NCBI GenBank assembly: GCA_937926145.1
Contig: CALANW010000035.1
Span: 1 to 25,495, forward strand
Source: an uncultured Ruminococcus sp.
Lineage (GTDB): Bacteria; Bacillota; Clostridia; Oscillospirales; Ruminococcaceae
Direction: 5' to 3'
Length of the DNA stretch: 25,495 nucleotides
A program made the position numbers and the translations under genes. Position 1 is the first letter of the stretch. The number at the start of each line of letters is the position of its first letter. The notes under the pieces are model-generated. The model was not told where the DNA came from and made no database searches. It worked only from the letters and a program-made list of their open reading frames with translations. This document shows positions 6,209-13,866 of the stretch, one piece after another.

Positions 6209-7402
6209 ATGCTGTTAAGTGTCGGTCTTATTCTTTTGGTCGGAATGTCGCTGGGGTGGCTTTGTAAAAAGCTGAAACTGCCGAGCCTGCTTGGAATGCT
6301 GCTGACGGGCGTTGTCCTCGGGCCTTATGTGCTTGACCTGCTCGACCCAAGCATACTTAACATCTCGGCGGAGCTGCGAAAGATAGCTTTGATAATAATT
6401 CTGACGAGGGCAGGACTTAGACTTGATATTTCAGAACTGAAAAAAATAGGCAGACCTGCCGTGCTGATGTGCTTCGTGCCTGCGAGCTTTGAGCTGCTCG
6501 GAATGATGCTCATTGCGCCGAAGCTTATGGGACTGTCCCTGCTTGAAGCGGCGATAATGGGTTCGGTTCTTGCGGCGGTTTCCCCTGCCGTTGTCGTTCC
6601 GAGAATGGTCAAGCTTATGGACGAGGGTTACGGCACTGCAAAGGGCATACCGCAGCTTATCCTCGCAGGCGCATCGGTGGACGATGTGTATGTTATCGTG
6701 CTTTTCTCGACCTTTACGGGAATGGCGCAGGGCGGCAAAGCGTCCGTTCTGAGCTTTGTGAACATACCCGTTTCGATAATTCTCGGAATCGCGATAGGTC
6801 TTGCGCTCGGCATTGCGCTTGCTTTCTTTTTCAGAAAAGTACACCTGCGCGACACTTCAAAAGTGCTGATAATTCTGAGCATCTCGTTCCTGCTTGCTGC
6901 GGCGGAAGATCACCTTACGACCGCAATAACATTTTCATCGCTCATTGCGATAATGTTCCTCGGCGTAGGTTTGCAGAAGAAGAGAGAAGAGGTCGCAAAT
7001 CGGCTTTCCGCAAAATTCAGCAAGCTTTGGGTCGCAGCGGAGGTCTTTCTCTTTGTGCTCGTCGGCGCGACGGTCAATATCGGCTTCCTCGGAAATGTCG
7101 GCGTGAAGGCTTTGCTCGTTATCATCGGTGCGCTTGCGTTCAGAATGTTGGGCGTGTTCGTCTGCCTGCTCGGAACGAAGCTTTCATCAAAGGAAAGATT
7201 CTTTGCGATGATGGCATACACCCCTAAAGCGACGGTTCAGGCTGCGATAGGAGGGATCCCGCTCGCAATGGGTCTTGCCTGCGGTGAAACGGTGCTGACG
7301 GTCGCGGTTCTCGCAATAGTTCTGACCGCTCCGCTCGGTGCTTTTGCGATAGATTTTTCGTATAAAAAGTTACTGGAAAAAGAGGAGAAAAAAACATTAT
7401 AA
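6209..7402 (+). CDS. Cation/proton antiporter (CPA family) under fluoride riboswitch control
   Basis: A 397-residue, almost entirely hydrophobic membrane protein with the length and pattern of bacterial Na+(K+)/H+ exchangers of the CPA/KefB-NapA type. Helix 4 carries SPAVVVPRM (125-133), the unwound crossover segment. The ion-binding pair is D158-D159 in GASVDD, the double-aspartate form seen in electrogenic exchangers. AAAAGGAG precedes ATG 6209 at normal spacing. It is the only gene behind the fluoride riboswitch. Antiporters of this kind are among the genes known to be controlled by this class, together with crcB and fluoride-specific CLC. Whether it moves fluoride itself or restores pH and cation balance after HF entry is not settled by sequence. 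A separate promoter follows at once, so the transcript is probably monocistronic. Confidence 0.92.
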   Translation: MLLSVGLILLVGMSLGWLCKKLKLPSLLGMLLTGVVLGPYVLDLLDPSILNISAELRKIALIIILTRAGLRLDISELKKIGRPAVLMCFVPASFELLGMMLIAPKLMGLSLLEAAIMGSVLAAVSPAVVVPRMVKLMDEGYGTAKGIPQLILAGASVDDVYVIVLFSTFTGMAQGGKASVLSFVNIPVSIILGIAIGLALGIALAFFFRKVHLRDTSKVLIILSISFLLAAAEDHLTTAITFSSLIAIMFLGVGLQKKREEVANRLSAKFSKLWVAAEVFLFVLVGATVNIGFLGNVGVKALLVIIGALAFRMLGVFVCLLGTKLSSKERFFAMMAYTPKATVQAAIGGIPLAMGLACGETVLTVAVLAIVLTAPLGAFAIDFSYKKLLEKEEKKTL

Positions 7403-7407
7403 ACCTA

Positions 7408-7436
7408 TTGACGAAGCTTTGCTGTCGGGATATAAT
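7408..7436 (+). promoter_or_regulatory. Promoter of small orphan gene
   Basis: TTGACG (7408-7413), a 17-nt spacer and TATAAT (7431-7436), starting 5 bases after the antiporter stop codon. It shares the ten-base block TTGACGAAGC with the promoter at 4697. Confidence 0.85.
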
Positions 7437-7467
7437 ATATGTGAAATACCGCAAAGGAGATCATTTT

Positions 7468-7722
7468 ATGGCAACAGAACGCAGCGAATTTTCAAACCTG
7501 CTCAAAGAAATAAAAATGTCAGAAACATATTCGGAAAAGATACTTTCCGCTTTTGATAATTGGACAAAAACCGATGAAGCGCCGTTTGACATCACACATA
7601 TAAAAAATGCAAAGCTGCCCGAAAATACTTCGCTCCAGCGGAAAATGAAGCAGTTCGTTCTCGGCGGCGGCAAGCCCGGCATCGGCTGGGGACGCTTGAA
7701 AAAGGAAGCTTGGGGAAACTGA
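7468..7722 (+). CDS. Small protein of unknown function (84 residues)
   Basis: A soluble, charged 84-residue protein. The N-terminal half looks helical; the C-terminal tail contains GGGKPGIGWGRLKKEAW, a glycine-rich basic segment. I chose ATG 7468 because AAAGGAGA (7453-7460) fits it; an in-frame TTG 60 bases upstream lies on the promoter -35 box and is discarded. The gene has its own consensus promoter and no partner in the same transcript. I do not recognise a family. The strong promoter and ribosome site argue that it is a real gene. Confidence 0.75.
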   Translation: MATERSEFSNLLKEIKMSETYSEKILSAFDNWTKTDEAPFDITHIKNAKLPENTSLQRKMKQFVLGGGKPGIGWGRLKKEAWGN

Positions 7723-7883
7723 TATAAGTAAATCGATAAAGGTAATTACACACTTACTTTATGCCGAATTTCAGCAAAACACCGTTTTCAAAACAAGTAT
7801 TACGCATTAAACTCAGCGTTCATATAATCTACATTTAATATCAAATATATTCACATAAAATTAATATATATAGTGCCGTTTTA

Positions 7884-7892
7884 TGTTATACT
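7884..7892 (+). promoter_or_regulatory. Likely extended -10 promoter of tpiA operon
   Basis: TGTTATACT gives an extended -10 (TGn + TATACT) in an AT-rich stretch with no good -35 box. The resulting leader of about 70 nt contains a small CGCTTT / AAAGCG stem. The rest of 7723-7969 shows no gene. Confidence 0.5.
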
Positions 7893-7969
7893 TATATGGG
7901 AAAAATTTGCGCTTTTTAATTAAACCGATTTTAAAGCGTGATCTCAATATATAAAAAGGAGTTTTTATC

Positions 7970-8746
7970 ATGAATAAGACTTTAAGAAAAGCTGTTATCG
8001 CAGGTAACTGGAAGATGAACAAGACCCGTCCCGAAGCTAAGGAGCTTCTCGAAGCTATCAAGCCGCTCGTTGCTAACGCTGAGGGCAAGGTTGAAGTTAT
8101 CGCTTGCGTTCCTTACACAAACCTTGAAACTGCTGTTGCTGCAACCGTAGGCTCTAACGTTAAGGTTGGTGCTGAGAACGTTCACTTTGAAAAGAGCGGT
8201 GCTTTCACAGGCGAAATTTCCGCTGATATGCTCGTTGAAGTTGGCGTTGAATATGTTGTTCTCGGTCACTCCGAGCGCCGTCAGTACTTCGGTGAAACAG
8301 ATGAGACCGTAAACAAGCGCACAAAGGCTGCTCTTGCTGCAGGTCTTAAGCCTATCGTTTGCGTTGGTGAGCTTCTTTGGGAAAGAGAAGCAAACATCAC
8401 AGAGGAAGTTATCGCTCGTCAGATCAAGCTTGACCTTGCAGGCGTTTCCGCTGATGATATCAAGAAGACTATCATTGCTTACGAGCCGGTTTGGGCTATC
8501 GGCACAGGCAAGACTGCTACTGCAGATCAGGCTCAGGAAGTTTGCGCATTTATCCGTGCAACTCTTGCAAAGCTTTACGGTGCTGCTGTTGCTGACGCTG
8601 TTACGATCCAGTACGGCGGTTCTATGAACGCAGGCAACGCTGCAGAACTCCTTTCCAAGCCTGACGTTGACGGTGGTCTTATCGGTGGTGCTTCCCTTAA
8701 GGCTAACGACTTCAACACTATCGTACAGGCTGCTGTAAACGGCTGA
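7970..8746 (+). CDS. tpiA: Triosephosphate isomerase
   Basis: A 258-residue cytoplasmic (beta/alpha)8 enzyme that interconverts dihydroxyacetone phosphate and glyceraldehyde 3-phosphate in glycolysis. Catalytic residues are in place: K15 in AGNWKMN, electrophile H100 in LGHSERR, base E172 in AYEPVWAIGTGKTA (also the loop-6 motif), and the phosphate loop at YGGSMNAGNA. AAAAAGGAG lies just before ATG 7970. Codon use is strongly restricted (GCT/GCA, GTT, CTT, AAG, ATC), as expected for a very highly expressed gene. There is no terminator before the small gene and gpmI, so the three form an operon. The usual gapA and pgk partners are not in the window. Confidence 0.98.
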   Translation: MNKTLRKAVIAGNWKMNKTRPEAKELLEAIKPLVANAEGKVEVIACVPYTNLETAVAATVGSNVKVGAENVHFEKSGAFTGEISADMLVEVGVEYVVLGHSERRQYFGETDETVNKRTKAALAAGLKPIVCVGELLWEREANITEEVIARQIKLDLAGVSADDIKKTIIAYEPVWAIGTGKTATADQAQEVCAFIRATLAKLYGAAVADAVTIQYGGSMNAGNAAELLSKPDVDGGLIGGASLKANDFNTIVQAAVNG

Positions 8747-8778
8747 TTCTAACGACTATCAACAGGAGAGAGCGATAA

Positions 8779-9054
8779 ATGAGGGCGGCGAAAAAATTCA
8801 GCGCAAAACGGGCGTTCATCGTGCTTTTATGCACATTAGCCGTCCTTTCCGCAGGCTTTTTTGCGACCGACCTTGTCCGCGCAAAGCGGTACAAGCTCCC
8901 TCCTGTTTTCTGTTTTACCGTTATCGATTATGGAAATGGCAGCAAGGATCACTACGGTTTAGGCTACAAGGTCTGGGAGGACTATGACCCTTTCGACCGA
9001 ACGACCGATTACTATGTCGGATTCTGGCTTATCCCGAAATTCTTCTGCTTGTGA
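8779..9054 (+). CDS. Small membrane-anchored protein of unknown function between tpiA and gpmI
   Basis: A 91-residue protein with a basic N-terminus, one hydrophobic helix (about 13-30) that acts as signal or anchor, and a short extracytoplasmic domain containing HYGLGYKVWEDYDPF. The YGLGYK block recalls small secreted proteins widespread in Firmicutes, but I cannot name a family with certainty. CAGGAGAG precedes ATG 8779. It starts 32 bases after tpiA and stops 19 bases before gpmI, so it shares their transcript. Its codon use is mixed, less biased than its two neighbours. Nothing in the sequence links it to glycolysis except position. Confidence 0.75.
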   Translation: MRAAKKFSAKRAFIVLLCTLAVLSAGFFATDLVRAKRYKLPPVFCFTVIDYGNGSKDHYGLGYKVWEDYDPFDRTTDYYVGFWLIPKFFCL

Positions 9055-9073
9055 AATGAAAGGATTGATATTT

Positions 9074-10591
9074 ATGGCAAAAAAACCAACCGCTCTTATC
9101 ATTATGGACGGCTGCGGCATCAATAAGGATACCTACGGCAATGCCGTTGCAGCTGCAAAGAAGCCTAACCTTGACAGATACCTTGCAGAATGGCCTCACA
9201 CAACTATCGGCGCAAGCGGAATGTGCGTTGGTCTTCCTGACGGTCAGATGGGCAACTCCGAAGTTGGTCATACAAATATGGGCGCAGGCAGAATCGTTTA
9301 TCAGGAGCTTACAAGAATCACAAAGTCCATTGATGACGGTGATTTCTTCAAGAACGAGGCTCTTAATGAAGCTATCGATAACTGCAAGAAGAACGGCACA
9401 GCTCTTCATCTCTTCGGACTTCTCTCCAACGGCGGTGTTCACTCACACAACACTCACCTCTACGGTCTTTTGAAGCTTGCAAAGCAGGCAGGACTTGAAA
9501 AGGTATTCGTTCACGCTATCCTCGACGGACGTGACGTTCCTCCTACAAGCGGCAAAGACTTCGTTGCAGAGCTTCAGGAAAAGATGAACGAGATCGGCAT
9601 CGGCAAGATCGCAAGCCTTTCGGGTCGTTACTATGCAATGGACAGAGATAACAACTGGGACAGAGTTGAAAAGGCTTACGCTGCATTCGTTTACGGCGAG
9701 GGCAATCAGGCTGACGACGCTGTTGCAGCAGTTGAAAAGTCCTACGCTGACAACGTTACCGATGAGTTCGTTATCCCGACTGTTATCAGCGGCACAGAGC
9801 GCATCAAGGCTAACGACAGCATCATCTTCTTCAACTTCCGCCCCGACAGAGCGCGTGAAATTACAAGAACATTCGTTGACCCTGATTTCAAGGGCTTCGA
9901 GAGAAAGAACGGCTTCTTCCCCGTAACCTATGTTTGCTTCACACAGTATGATGCAACAATGCCTAACGTTAAGGTTGCATTCAAGCCACAGTCCCTCAAC
10001 AACACACTCGGTCAGTATATCTCCGAAAAGGGACTCAAGCAGCTCAGAATCGCTGAAACAGAAAAGTACGCTCACGTTACTTTCTTCTTCAACGGCGGCG
10101 TAGAAAAGCAGTATGAGGGCGAAGACAGAATCCTCGTTAACTCTCCAAAGGTTGCAACATACGACCTCAAGCCTGAAATGAGCGCTTACGAAGTTACAGA
10201 CAAGGTAGTTGAAGCTATCAACTCCGAAAAGTATGATATGATAATCCTCAACTACGCTAACTGCGATATGGTTGGTCACACGGGCGTTTTCGATGCAGCA
10301 GTAAAGGCTGTTGAAGCTGTTGATACCTGCGTTGGCAGAACAGTTGACGCTATCCTTGCACACGGCGGCACAGCACTCATCACAGCCGACCACGGCAACG
10401 CTGATAAGATGTATGAACCCGACGGATCGCCGTTCACAGCTCATACAACCAACGTTGTTCCTCTTATCATCGCAGGTCAGAAGGGCGAACTCCGTGAAGG
10501 CGGCGTTCTCGCAGACCTCGCACCTACAATGCTCAAGATAATGGGACTTCCTCAGCCTGAAGAAATGACAGGAAAGTCAATTCTTCTCTAA
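9074..10591 (+). CDS. gpmI: 2,3-bisphosphoglycerate-independent phosphoglycerate mutase
   Basis: A 505-residue Mn2+-dependent enzyme of the alkaline phosphatase superfamily that interconverts 3- and 2-phosphoglycerate. Metal and active-site motifs are present: D12 in MDGCG, nucleophile S62 in NSEVGHTNMG, ILDGRDVPPTSG, SGRYYAMDRDNNWDRV, NYANCDMVGHTG and TADHGNAD. I chose ATG 9074 because AAAGGA lies 9 nt upstream and the family begins close to the ALIIMDG strand; a longer frame from 8984 overlaps the preceding gene. Codon use is as strongly biased as in tpiA. It is the last gene of the operon and is followed by a strong terminator. In Bacillus this class of enzyme is switched off by Mn2+ and pH limits in the forespore, which lets 3-phosphoglycerate accumulate. 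Confidence 0.98.
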   Translation: MAKKPTALIIMDGCGINKDTYGNAVAAAKKPNLDRYLAEWPHTTIGASGMCVGLPDGQMGNSEVGHTNMGAGRIVYQELTRITKSIDDGDFFKNEALNEAIDNCKKNGTALHLFGLLSNGGVHSHNTHLYGLLKLAKQAGLEKVFVHAILDGRDVPPTSGKDFVAELQEKMNEIGIGKIASLSGRYYAMDRDNNWDRVEKAYAAFVYGEGNQADDAVAAVEKSYADNVTDEFVIPTVISGTERIKANDSIIFFNFRPDRAREITRTFVDPDFKGFERKNGFFPVTYVCFTQYDATMPNVKVAFKPQSLNNTLGQYISEKGLKQLRIAETEKYAHVTFFFNGGVEKQYEGEDRILVNSPKVATYDLKPEMSAYEVTDKVVEAINSEKYDMIILNYANCDMVGHTGVFDAAVKAVEAVDTCVGRTVDAILAHGGTALITADHGNADKMYEPDGSPFTAHTTNVVPLIIAGQKGELREGGVLADLAPTMLKIMGLPQPEEMTGKSILL

Positions 10592-10606
10592 GAAACAGTA
10601 AATTTT

Positions 10607-10642
10607 GGCGCAGCCTGCAAAGTTTGCGGCTGCGCCTTTTTT
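10607..10642 (+). terminator. Terminator of tpiA-gpmI operon
   Basis: Stem GGCGCAGCC (10607-10615) pairs with GGCTGCGCC (10628-10636), with an additional GCAAA / TTTGC stem inside, followed by six T. This is a textbook strong intrinsic terminator 15 bases after the gpmI stop. Confidence 0.92.
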
Positions 10643-10659
10643 GTAAATGGTGGATCAAA

Positions 10660-11163
10660 ATGAACGAACTTAAAGAACGGGAAAAGGAAAAAAAGCAGAA
10701 GCTAAAGCAGCTCGAAGCCGAAATAAAAGAGATGAAGCGCGACCACAAGGAAACGTTTGAAACGATGTCCCGCCCCGCTTTAGGTAAAAAAAAGCCGCAG
10801 ACAAAGCAGCTTGTCTGCGCCGCTGTCGGTGCGCTCATCTTGATATCCGCAGTGCTGTGGCTGTATATATTTCCGCCAACGTTTGACAGATATGCGATCT
10901 TTCGGCTTGGAACTATACGATTCACGCGAACTGTATTTTTCCTGCCGCTTGTGTTGTCATCAGTCGCGCTGATACTTTGCAAAAAGCGAAAGAGATATAT
11001 CATCTCGTTTTTCCCGAGCGCTGTGATAGCAATAATCGGCGCAGTAGTAACAACGAAAACAGAGATGCTTATGTTTCCCGTATGGATATACGCGGTCGCA
11101 TACAGCGGAATTTTCATCGGAATAGGACTTCTGCTCTTCGCGGCATTTCTTAATAAAAGGTAA
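10660..11163 (+). CDS. Membrane protein of unknown function with N-terminal coiled coil
   Basis: A 167-residue protein. Residues 1-35 are a highly charged Lys/Glu helix, probably a coiled coil (MNELKEREKEKKQKLKQLE). A basic linker and four hydrophobic segments follow (roughly 55-76, 90-107, 113-130 and 137-163). I chose ATG 10660; an upstream in-frame TTG at 10624 falls inside the gpmI terminator stem. The ribosome site is weak (GGTGGAT). The start is only 18 bases after a strong terminator and no clear promoter separates them, so expression may depend on read-through. A palindromic repeat right after the stop may act as its terminator. No family is recognised. Confidence 0.72.
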   Translation: MNELKEREKEKKQKLKQLEAEIKEMKRDHKETFETMSRPALGKKKPQTKQLVCAAVGALILISAVLWLYIFPPTFDRYAIFRLGTIRFTRTVFFLPLVLSSVALILCKKRKRYIISFFPSAVIAIIGAVVTTKTEMLMFPVWIYAVAYSGIFIGIGLLLFAAFLNKR

Positions 11164-11169
11164 AAAATC

Positions 11170-11213
11170 AAAATGCGCAATTCACATAACTATAGATGTG
11201 AATTGCGCATTTT
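11170..11213 (+). repeat. Mini copy of E module C, likely terminator
   Basis: A perfect 18-bp palindromic stem, AAAATGCGCAATTCACAT / ATGTGAATTGCGCATTTT, with an 8-base loop. Its arms equal the inverted repeat that bounds module C in E1, E2 and E3, but the 45-50 bp interior is missing. It begins 6 bases after the preceding stop codon and a T-rich tail follows (11210-11220), so it probably acts as a terminator. Confidence 0.8.
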
Positions 11214-11220
11214 CTTTTTT

Positions 11221-11322
11221 ATACTAAACACCATTTAAAATTTGGAAAAAATCAAGCCGACAATCTTGGATATATGTGATTTCGGCGCAGATTTTTTCCT
11301 GTATTTTATTGGTGTTTAGTAT
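11221..11322. repeat. Family M miniature inverted-repeat element, copy M3 (divergent)
   Basis: A 102-bp element with 13-bp inverted ends ATACTAAACACCA (11221-11233) and TGGTGTTTAGTAT (11310-11322), and inner AT-rich arms with GGAAAAAATC / GATTTTTTCC. The outer ATACTAA and the size, layout and GGCGC..ATTTTTT interior match M1 and M2, but most of the sequence has changed symmetrically in both arms. Confidence 0.7.
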
Positions 11323-11344
11323 TAAAGCGCCAATTTAGGCAAAA

Positions 11345-11701
11345 ATACCACATCGCCATTCAAACGTTGTCGGCATAAAATGTTTATCGCTTCGCTCTGC
11401 GCATTTTAAGCCGAGGATAGTTGTTCCGTAAATAAAGAATGGCGCAATTCACATTTTATAGGTTTACAGACCGATTTATCACGTTCTGTTTTACTATTTG
11501 AATGTGAATTGCGCCTTTAAATTTGTTAGTAATTACGCTATTGTGACAATGCTTTGGCTGTTAGTTTAAGGAGTTTCGCTTCTGCGGAAGCGACAAGGGA
11601 CGCTGTCCCCTTGACCCCTGCAAGCCTTTGAAAAGGCTTGACCTAAACTTTAGTTGGCTTCGCAGCGTCCAGACAAATGCCAGATTTACCAATAATTACG
11701 C
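11345..11701 (-). repeat. Family E modular hairpin repeat, copy E3 (reverse orientation)
   Basis: Read on the minus strand, it starts about 7 bases after the pyrG stop codon: leader GCGAAGCCAACTAAAGTTTA, hairpin A (11621-11640, CAAGCCTTT / AAAGGCTTG, perfect), hairpin B1 (11594-11613), hairpin B2 (11576-11593, CGCTTC / GAAGCG), linker CTCCTTAAACTAACAG, module C (11441-11515, nearly identical to E1) and hairpin D (11370-11414, TCGGC..TAAAATG / CATTTTA..GCCGA). Stems A, B1, B2 and D differ from E1/E2 on both sides, so pairing is kept. With M3 and the mini C hairpin it fills the gene-free stretch 11164-11707. Confidence 0.85.
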
Positions 11702-11707
11702 ATTGAA

Positions 11708-13318
11708 TTACTGTTTCTTTTCCATATACTCTTTTGAAGCACGGATAAAATCTGCGAAAAGCTTCTGCGGCTTGTTCGGACGGGACTTGAACTCAGGGTG
11801 GAACTGTACGCCGACAAACCATGGGTGATCCTTAACTTCCACAATCTCGACAAGGCGTTCATCGGGTGACTGACCTGCAATAACAAGTCCTGCATCTGTG
11901 AGCTTGGAACGGAATGCGTTGTTGAATTCCCATCTGTGACGGTGGCGCTCATAGATAAGCGGTTCGCCGTAAACTCTTGCGGAAGTCGTTCCCTCGGTGA
12001 GCTTACATGGATAAAGTCCAAGACGCATTGTGCCGCCCTTGTTGGTAACGTCCTTCTGGTCTTCCATAATATCGATAACGGGGTAAGGTGTTTCGCCGAA
12101 CTCTGTGGAGTTTGCGCCCGAAAGTCCGAGGACATTTCTTGCATACTCAATAACTGCCATCTGCATACCGAGGCAGATACCGAACAGCGGAACTTTATTT
12201 TCACGCGCATAGCGGATAGATTCGATCATACCCTCGATTCCGCGGTCGCCGAATCCGCCGGGGACGATGATACCGTCGCACTTTGAGAGCATTTCAGCTG
12301 CGTTTTCTCTTGTAACTTCTTCGGAATTTATCCACTCGATATCGATCTGTGCATCGTTTACGATACCGCCGTGGCGAAGCGCTTCAGCAACGGAAAGGTA
12401 CGCATCATGGAGAACGACATACTTGCCGACAAGTCCGATAGTAACTGTCTTATGTGCGTTCTTTGCACGGTCGACCATTTCTGTCCACTCGGTAAGGTCG
12501 GGCTTCTGAACGGGAAGTCCGAGGTGGTAGCAAACGCTGTCTGCGAGTCCCTCTTTTTCGAGCCAGAGCGGAACTTCATAGAGTGACGGAGCTGTAAGGT
12601 TCTGGATAACGTCCTCAGGGCGAACGTTACAGAAAAGCGCGATCTTCTTGCGCATATCCTCGGGAATTTCCTTTTCGGAACGGCAAACAATGATGTTCGG
12701 CTGGATACCGATAGAAAGAAGTTCCTTTGTGGAATGCTGTGTAGGCTTGGACTTGAGTTCCTCCGAGCCTGCGATATACGGAACGAGAGTAACGTGGATA
12801 TAAACTGCGTTTTCTCTGCCGACTTCGGTAACTACCTGACGGATAGCTTCGAGGAACGGTGTGGATTCGATGTCGCCGACAGTACCGCCGATCTCGGTGA
12901 TAACGATGTCGGTATCCTTTTCCTTGCCGACACGGTAAACTCTTTCCTTGATCTCATTTGTGATGTGCGGGATAACCTGAACAGTTCCGCCGAGATAGTC
13001 GCCTCTGCGCTCCTTGTTGAGAACAGTCCAGTAGATCTTACCCGTTGTAACGTTGGAGTTAACGGAGAGATTTTCATCGATGAAACGCTCATAGTGACCG
13101 AGGTCAAGGTCGGTTTCAGCACCGTCATCGGTAACGAAAACTTCGCCGTGCTGATATGGGGACATTGTGCCCGGGTCGAGATTTATATAAGGGTCAAACT
13201 TCTGAATTGTAACGCGGTAGCCTCTTTCTTTAAGCAGACGGCCAAGTGATGCAGCGGTGATACCCTTTCCGAGTCCCGAAACAACGCCGCCCGTAACGAA
13301 TATGTACTTAATCGGCAT
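11708..13318 (-). CDS. pyrG: CTP synthase
   Basis: A 536-residue cytoplasmic enzyme that makes CTP from UTP, ATP and glutamine. The N-terminal synthetase domain has the P-loop-like GGVVSGLGKG (10-19), KFDPYINLDPGTMSPYQHGEVFV and GGTVGDIESTPFLEA. The C-terminal class I glutamine amidotransferase has GGFGDRG, nucleophile Cys in FGICLGMQ, and the His-Glu pair in VQFHPEFKSRP. I chose the ATG at 13318 rather than the TTG two codons upstream because AAAGGA is at proper spacing for it. It has its own consensus promoter. Repeat E3 lies directly behind the stop codon on the same strand. No sign of disruption. Confidence 0.98.
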   Translation of the reverse strand: MPIKYIFVTGGVVSGLGKGITAASLGRLLKERGYRVTIQKFDPYINLDPGTMSPYQHGEVFVTDDGAETDLDLGHYERFIDENLSVNSNVTTGKIYWTVLNKERRGDYLGGTVQVIPHITNEIKERVYRVGKEKDTDIVITEIGGTVGDIESTPFLEAIRQVVTEVGRENAVYIHVTLVPYIAGSEELKSKPTQHSTKELLSIGIQPNIIVCRSEKEIPEDMRKKIALFCNVRPEDVIQNLTAPSLYEVPLWLEKEGLADSVCYHLGLPVQKPDLTEWTEMVDRAKNAHKTVTIGLVGKYVVLHDAYLSVAEALRHGGIVNDAQIDIEWINSEEVTRENAAEMLSKCDGIIVPGGFGDRGIEGMIESIRYARENKVPLFGICLGMQMAVIEYARNVLGLSGANSTEFGETPYPVIDIMEDQKDVTNKGGTMRLGLYPCKLTEGTTSARVYGEPLIYERHRHRWEFNNAFRSKLTDAGLVIAGQSPDERLVEIVEVKDHPWFVGVQFHPEFKSRPNKPQKLFADFIRASKEYMEKKQ

Positions 13319-13359
13319 AATCAAACGATCCTTTCTTACAAATAAACATACTTTATTCT

Positions 13360-13388
13360 ATTATACCCTTTTTTTATTGAAATTGCAA
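13360..13388 (-). promoter_or_regulatory. pyrG promoter
   Basis: On the minus strand, TTGCAA (13383-13388), a 17-nt spacer and TATAAT (13360-13365). Transcription should begin near 13353, giving a leader of about 35 nt. No long attenuator leader is visible. Confidence 0.8.
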
Positions 13389-13447
13389 GCATATTTTCAA
13401 TATTCGGCACATTTTATATATTTTCAACATATTGCAAACTGTTCTGT

Positions 13448-13500
13448 AAAAAAAAAGCAGTATGTATCTGCTCTGCCGAAGATGAATTTCCGACAGAGTA
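13448..13500 (-). terminator. Terminator of eno-spoVAE operon
   Basis: On the minus strand, a first hairpin with G-U pairs (CTCTGTCGGA / TCTTCGGCAGAG, about 13471-13498) is followed by a small stem AGCAG / CTGCT (13456-13472) and a run of nine T. The two stems share their junction bases. Confidence 0.7.
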
Positions 13501-13506
13501 AAGAAT

Positions 13507-13866
13507 TTACTTTTCTTTTGACTTAAAAATACAAGCCATAATAAGCGCGAAGATCATAGCCGCAGTTATGCCTCCCGCCGCGCCCGTAAGTCCTCCAGTG
13601 AAAACGCCGAGGAAGCCTTTTTCATCAACAGCTTTCTGAACGCCCTGAACAAGAACGTTGCCGAAGCCCGTCAGCGGAACGCTCGCACCTGCTCCTGCAA
13701 AGTCAACAAGCGGCTGATACCAGCCGAGCGCGCCGAGAACCACTCCTGCGACGACATAAGCCGTTAAAATTCTCGCAGGCGTAAGCTTTGTATAGTCGAT
13801 AAGCACCTCGCCGACCGCACAGAAAAGTCCGCCGATGACGAACGCCCAAACATATTCCATTATCAT
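13507..13866 (-). CDS. spoVAE: Stage V sporulation protein AE (SpoVAE/SpoVAEb type)
   Basis: A 119-residue integral membrane protein close in length and sequence pattern to the Bacillus and Clostridium SpoVAE(b) subunit: IGGLFCAVGEVLIDYTKLTPARILT, a central YQPLVDFAGAGASVPLTGFGNVLVQG block and a final hydrophobic helix. SpoVA proteins form the inner-membrane channel that moves Ca-dipicolinic acid into the forespore and out at germination. The start overlaps the enolase stop by four bases (ATGA), with AAAGGGGGC inside the enolase end as ribosome site, so the two are translationally coupled. The usual partners spoVAC and spoVAD are absent from this window. Confidence 0.92.
   Translation of the reverse strand: MIMEYVWAFVIGGLFCAVGEVLIDYTKLTPARILTAYVVAGVVLGALGWYQPLVDFAGAGASVPLTGFGNVLVQGVQKAVDEKGFLGVFTGGLTGAAGGITAAMIFALIMACIFKSKEK

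Noticed and set aside
9443..10444. Long minus-strand frame (333 codons) opposite gpmI
   Set aside because: Shadow of the strong codon bias of gpmI; Cys/Val/Leu-heavy composition and no ribosome site.
12734..13249. Plus-strand frame of 171 codons opposite pyrG
   Set aside because: Antisense shadow of a complete CTP synthase gene.
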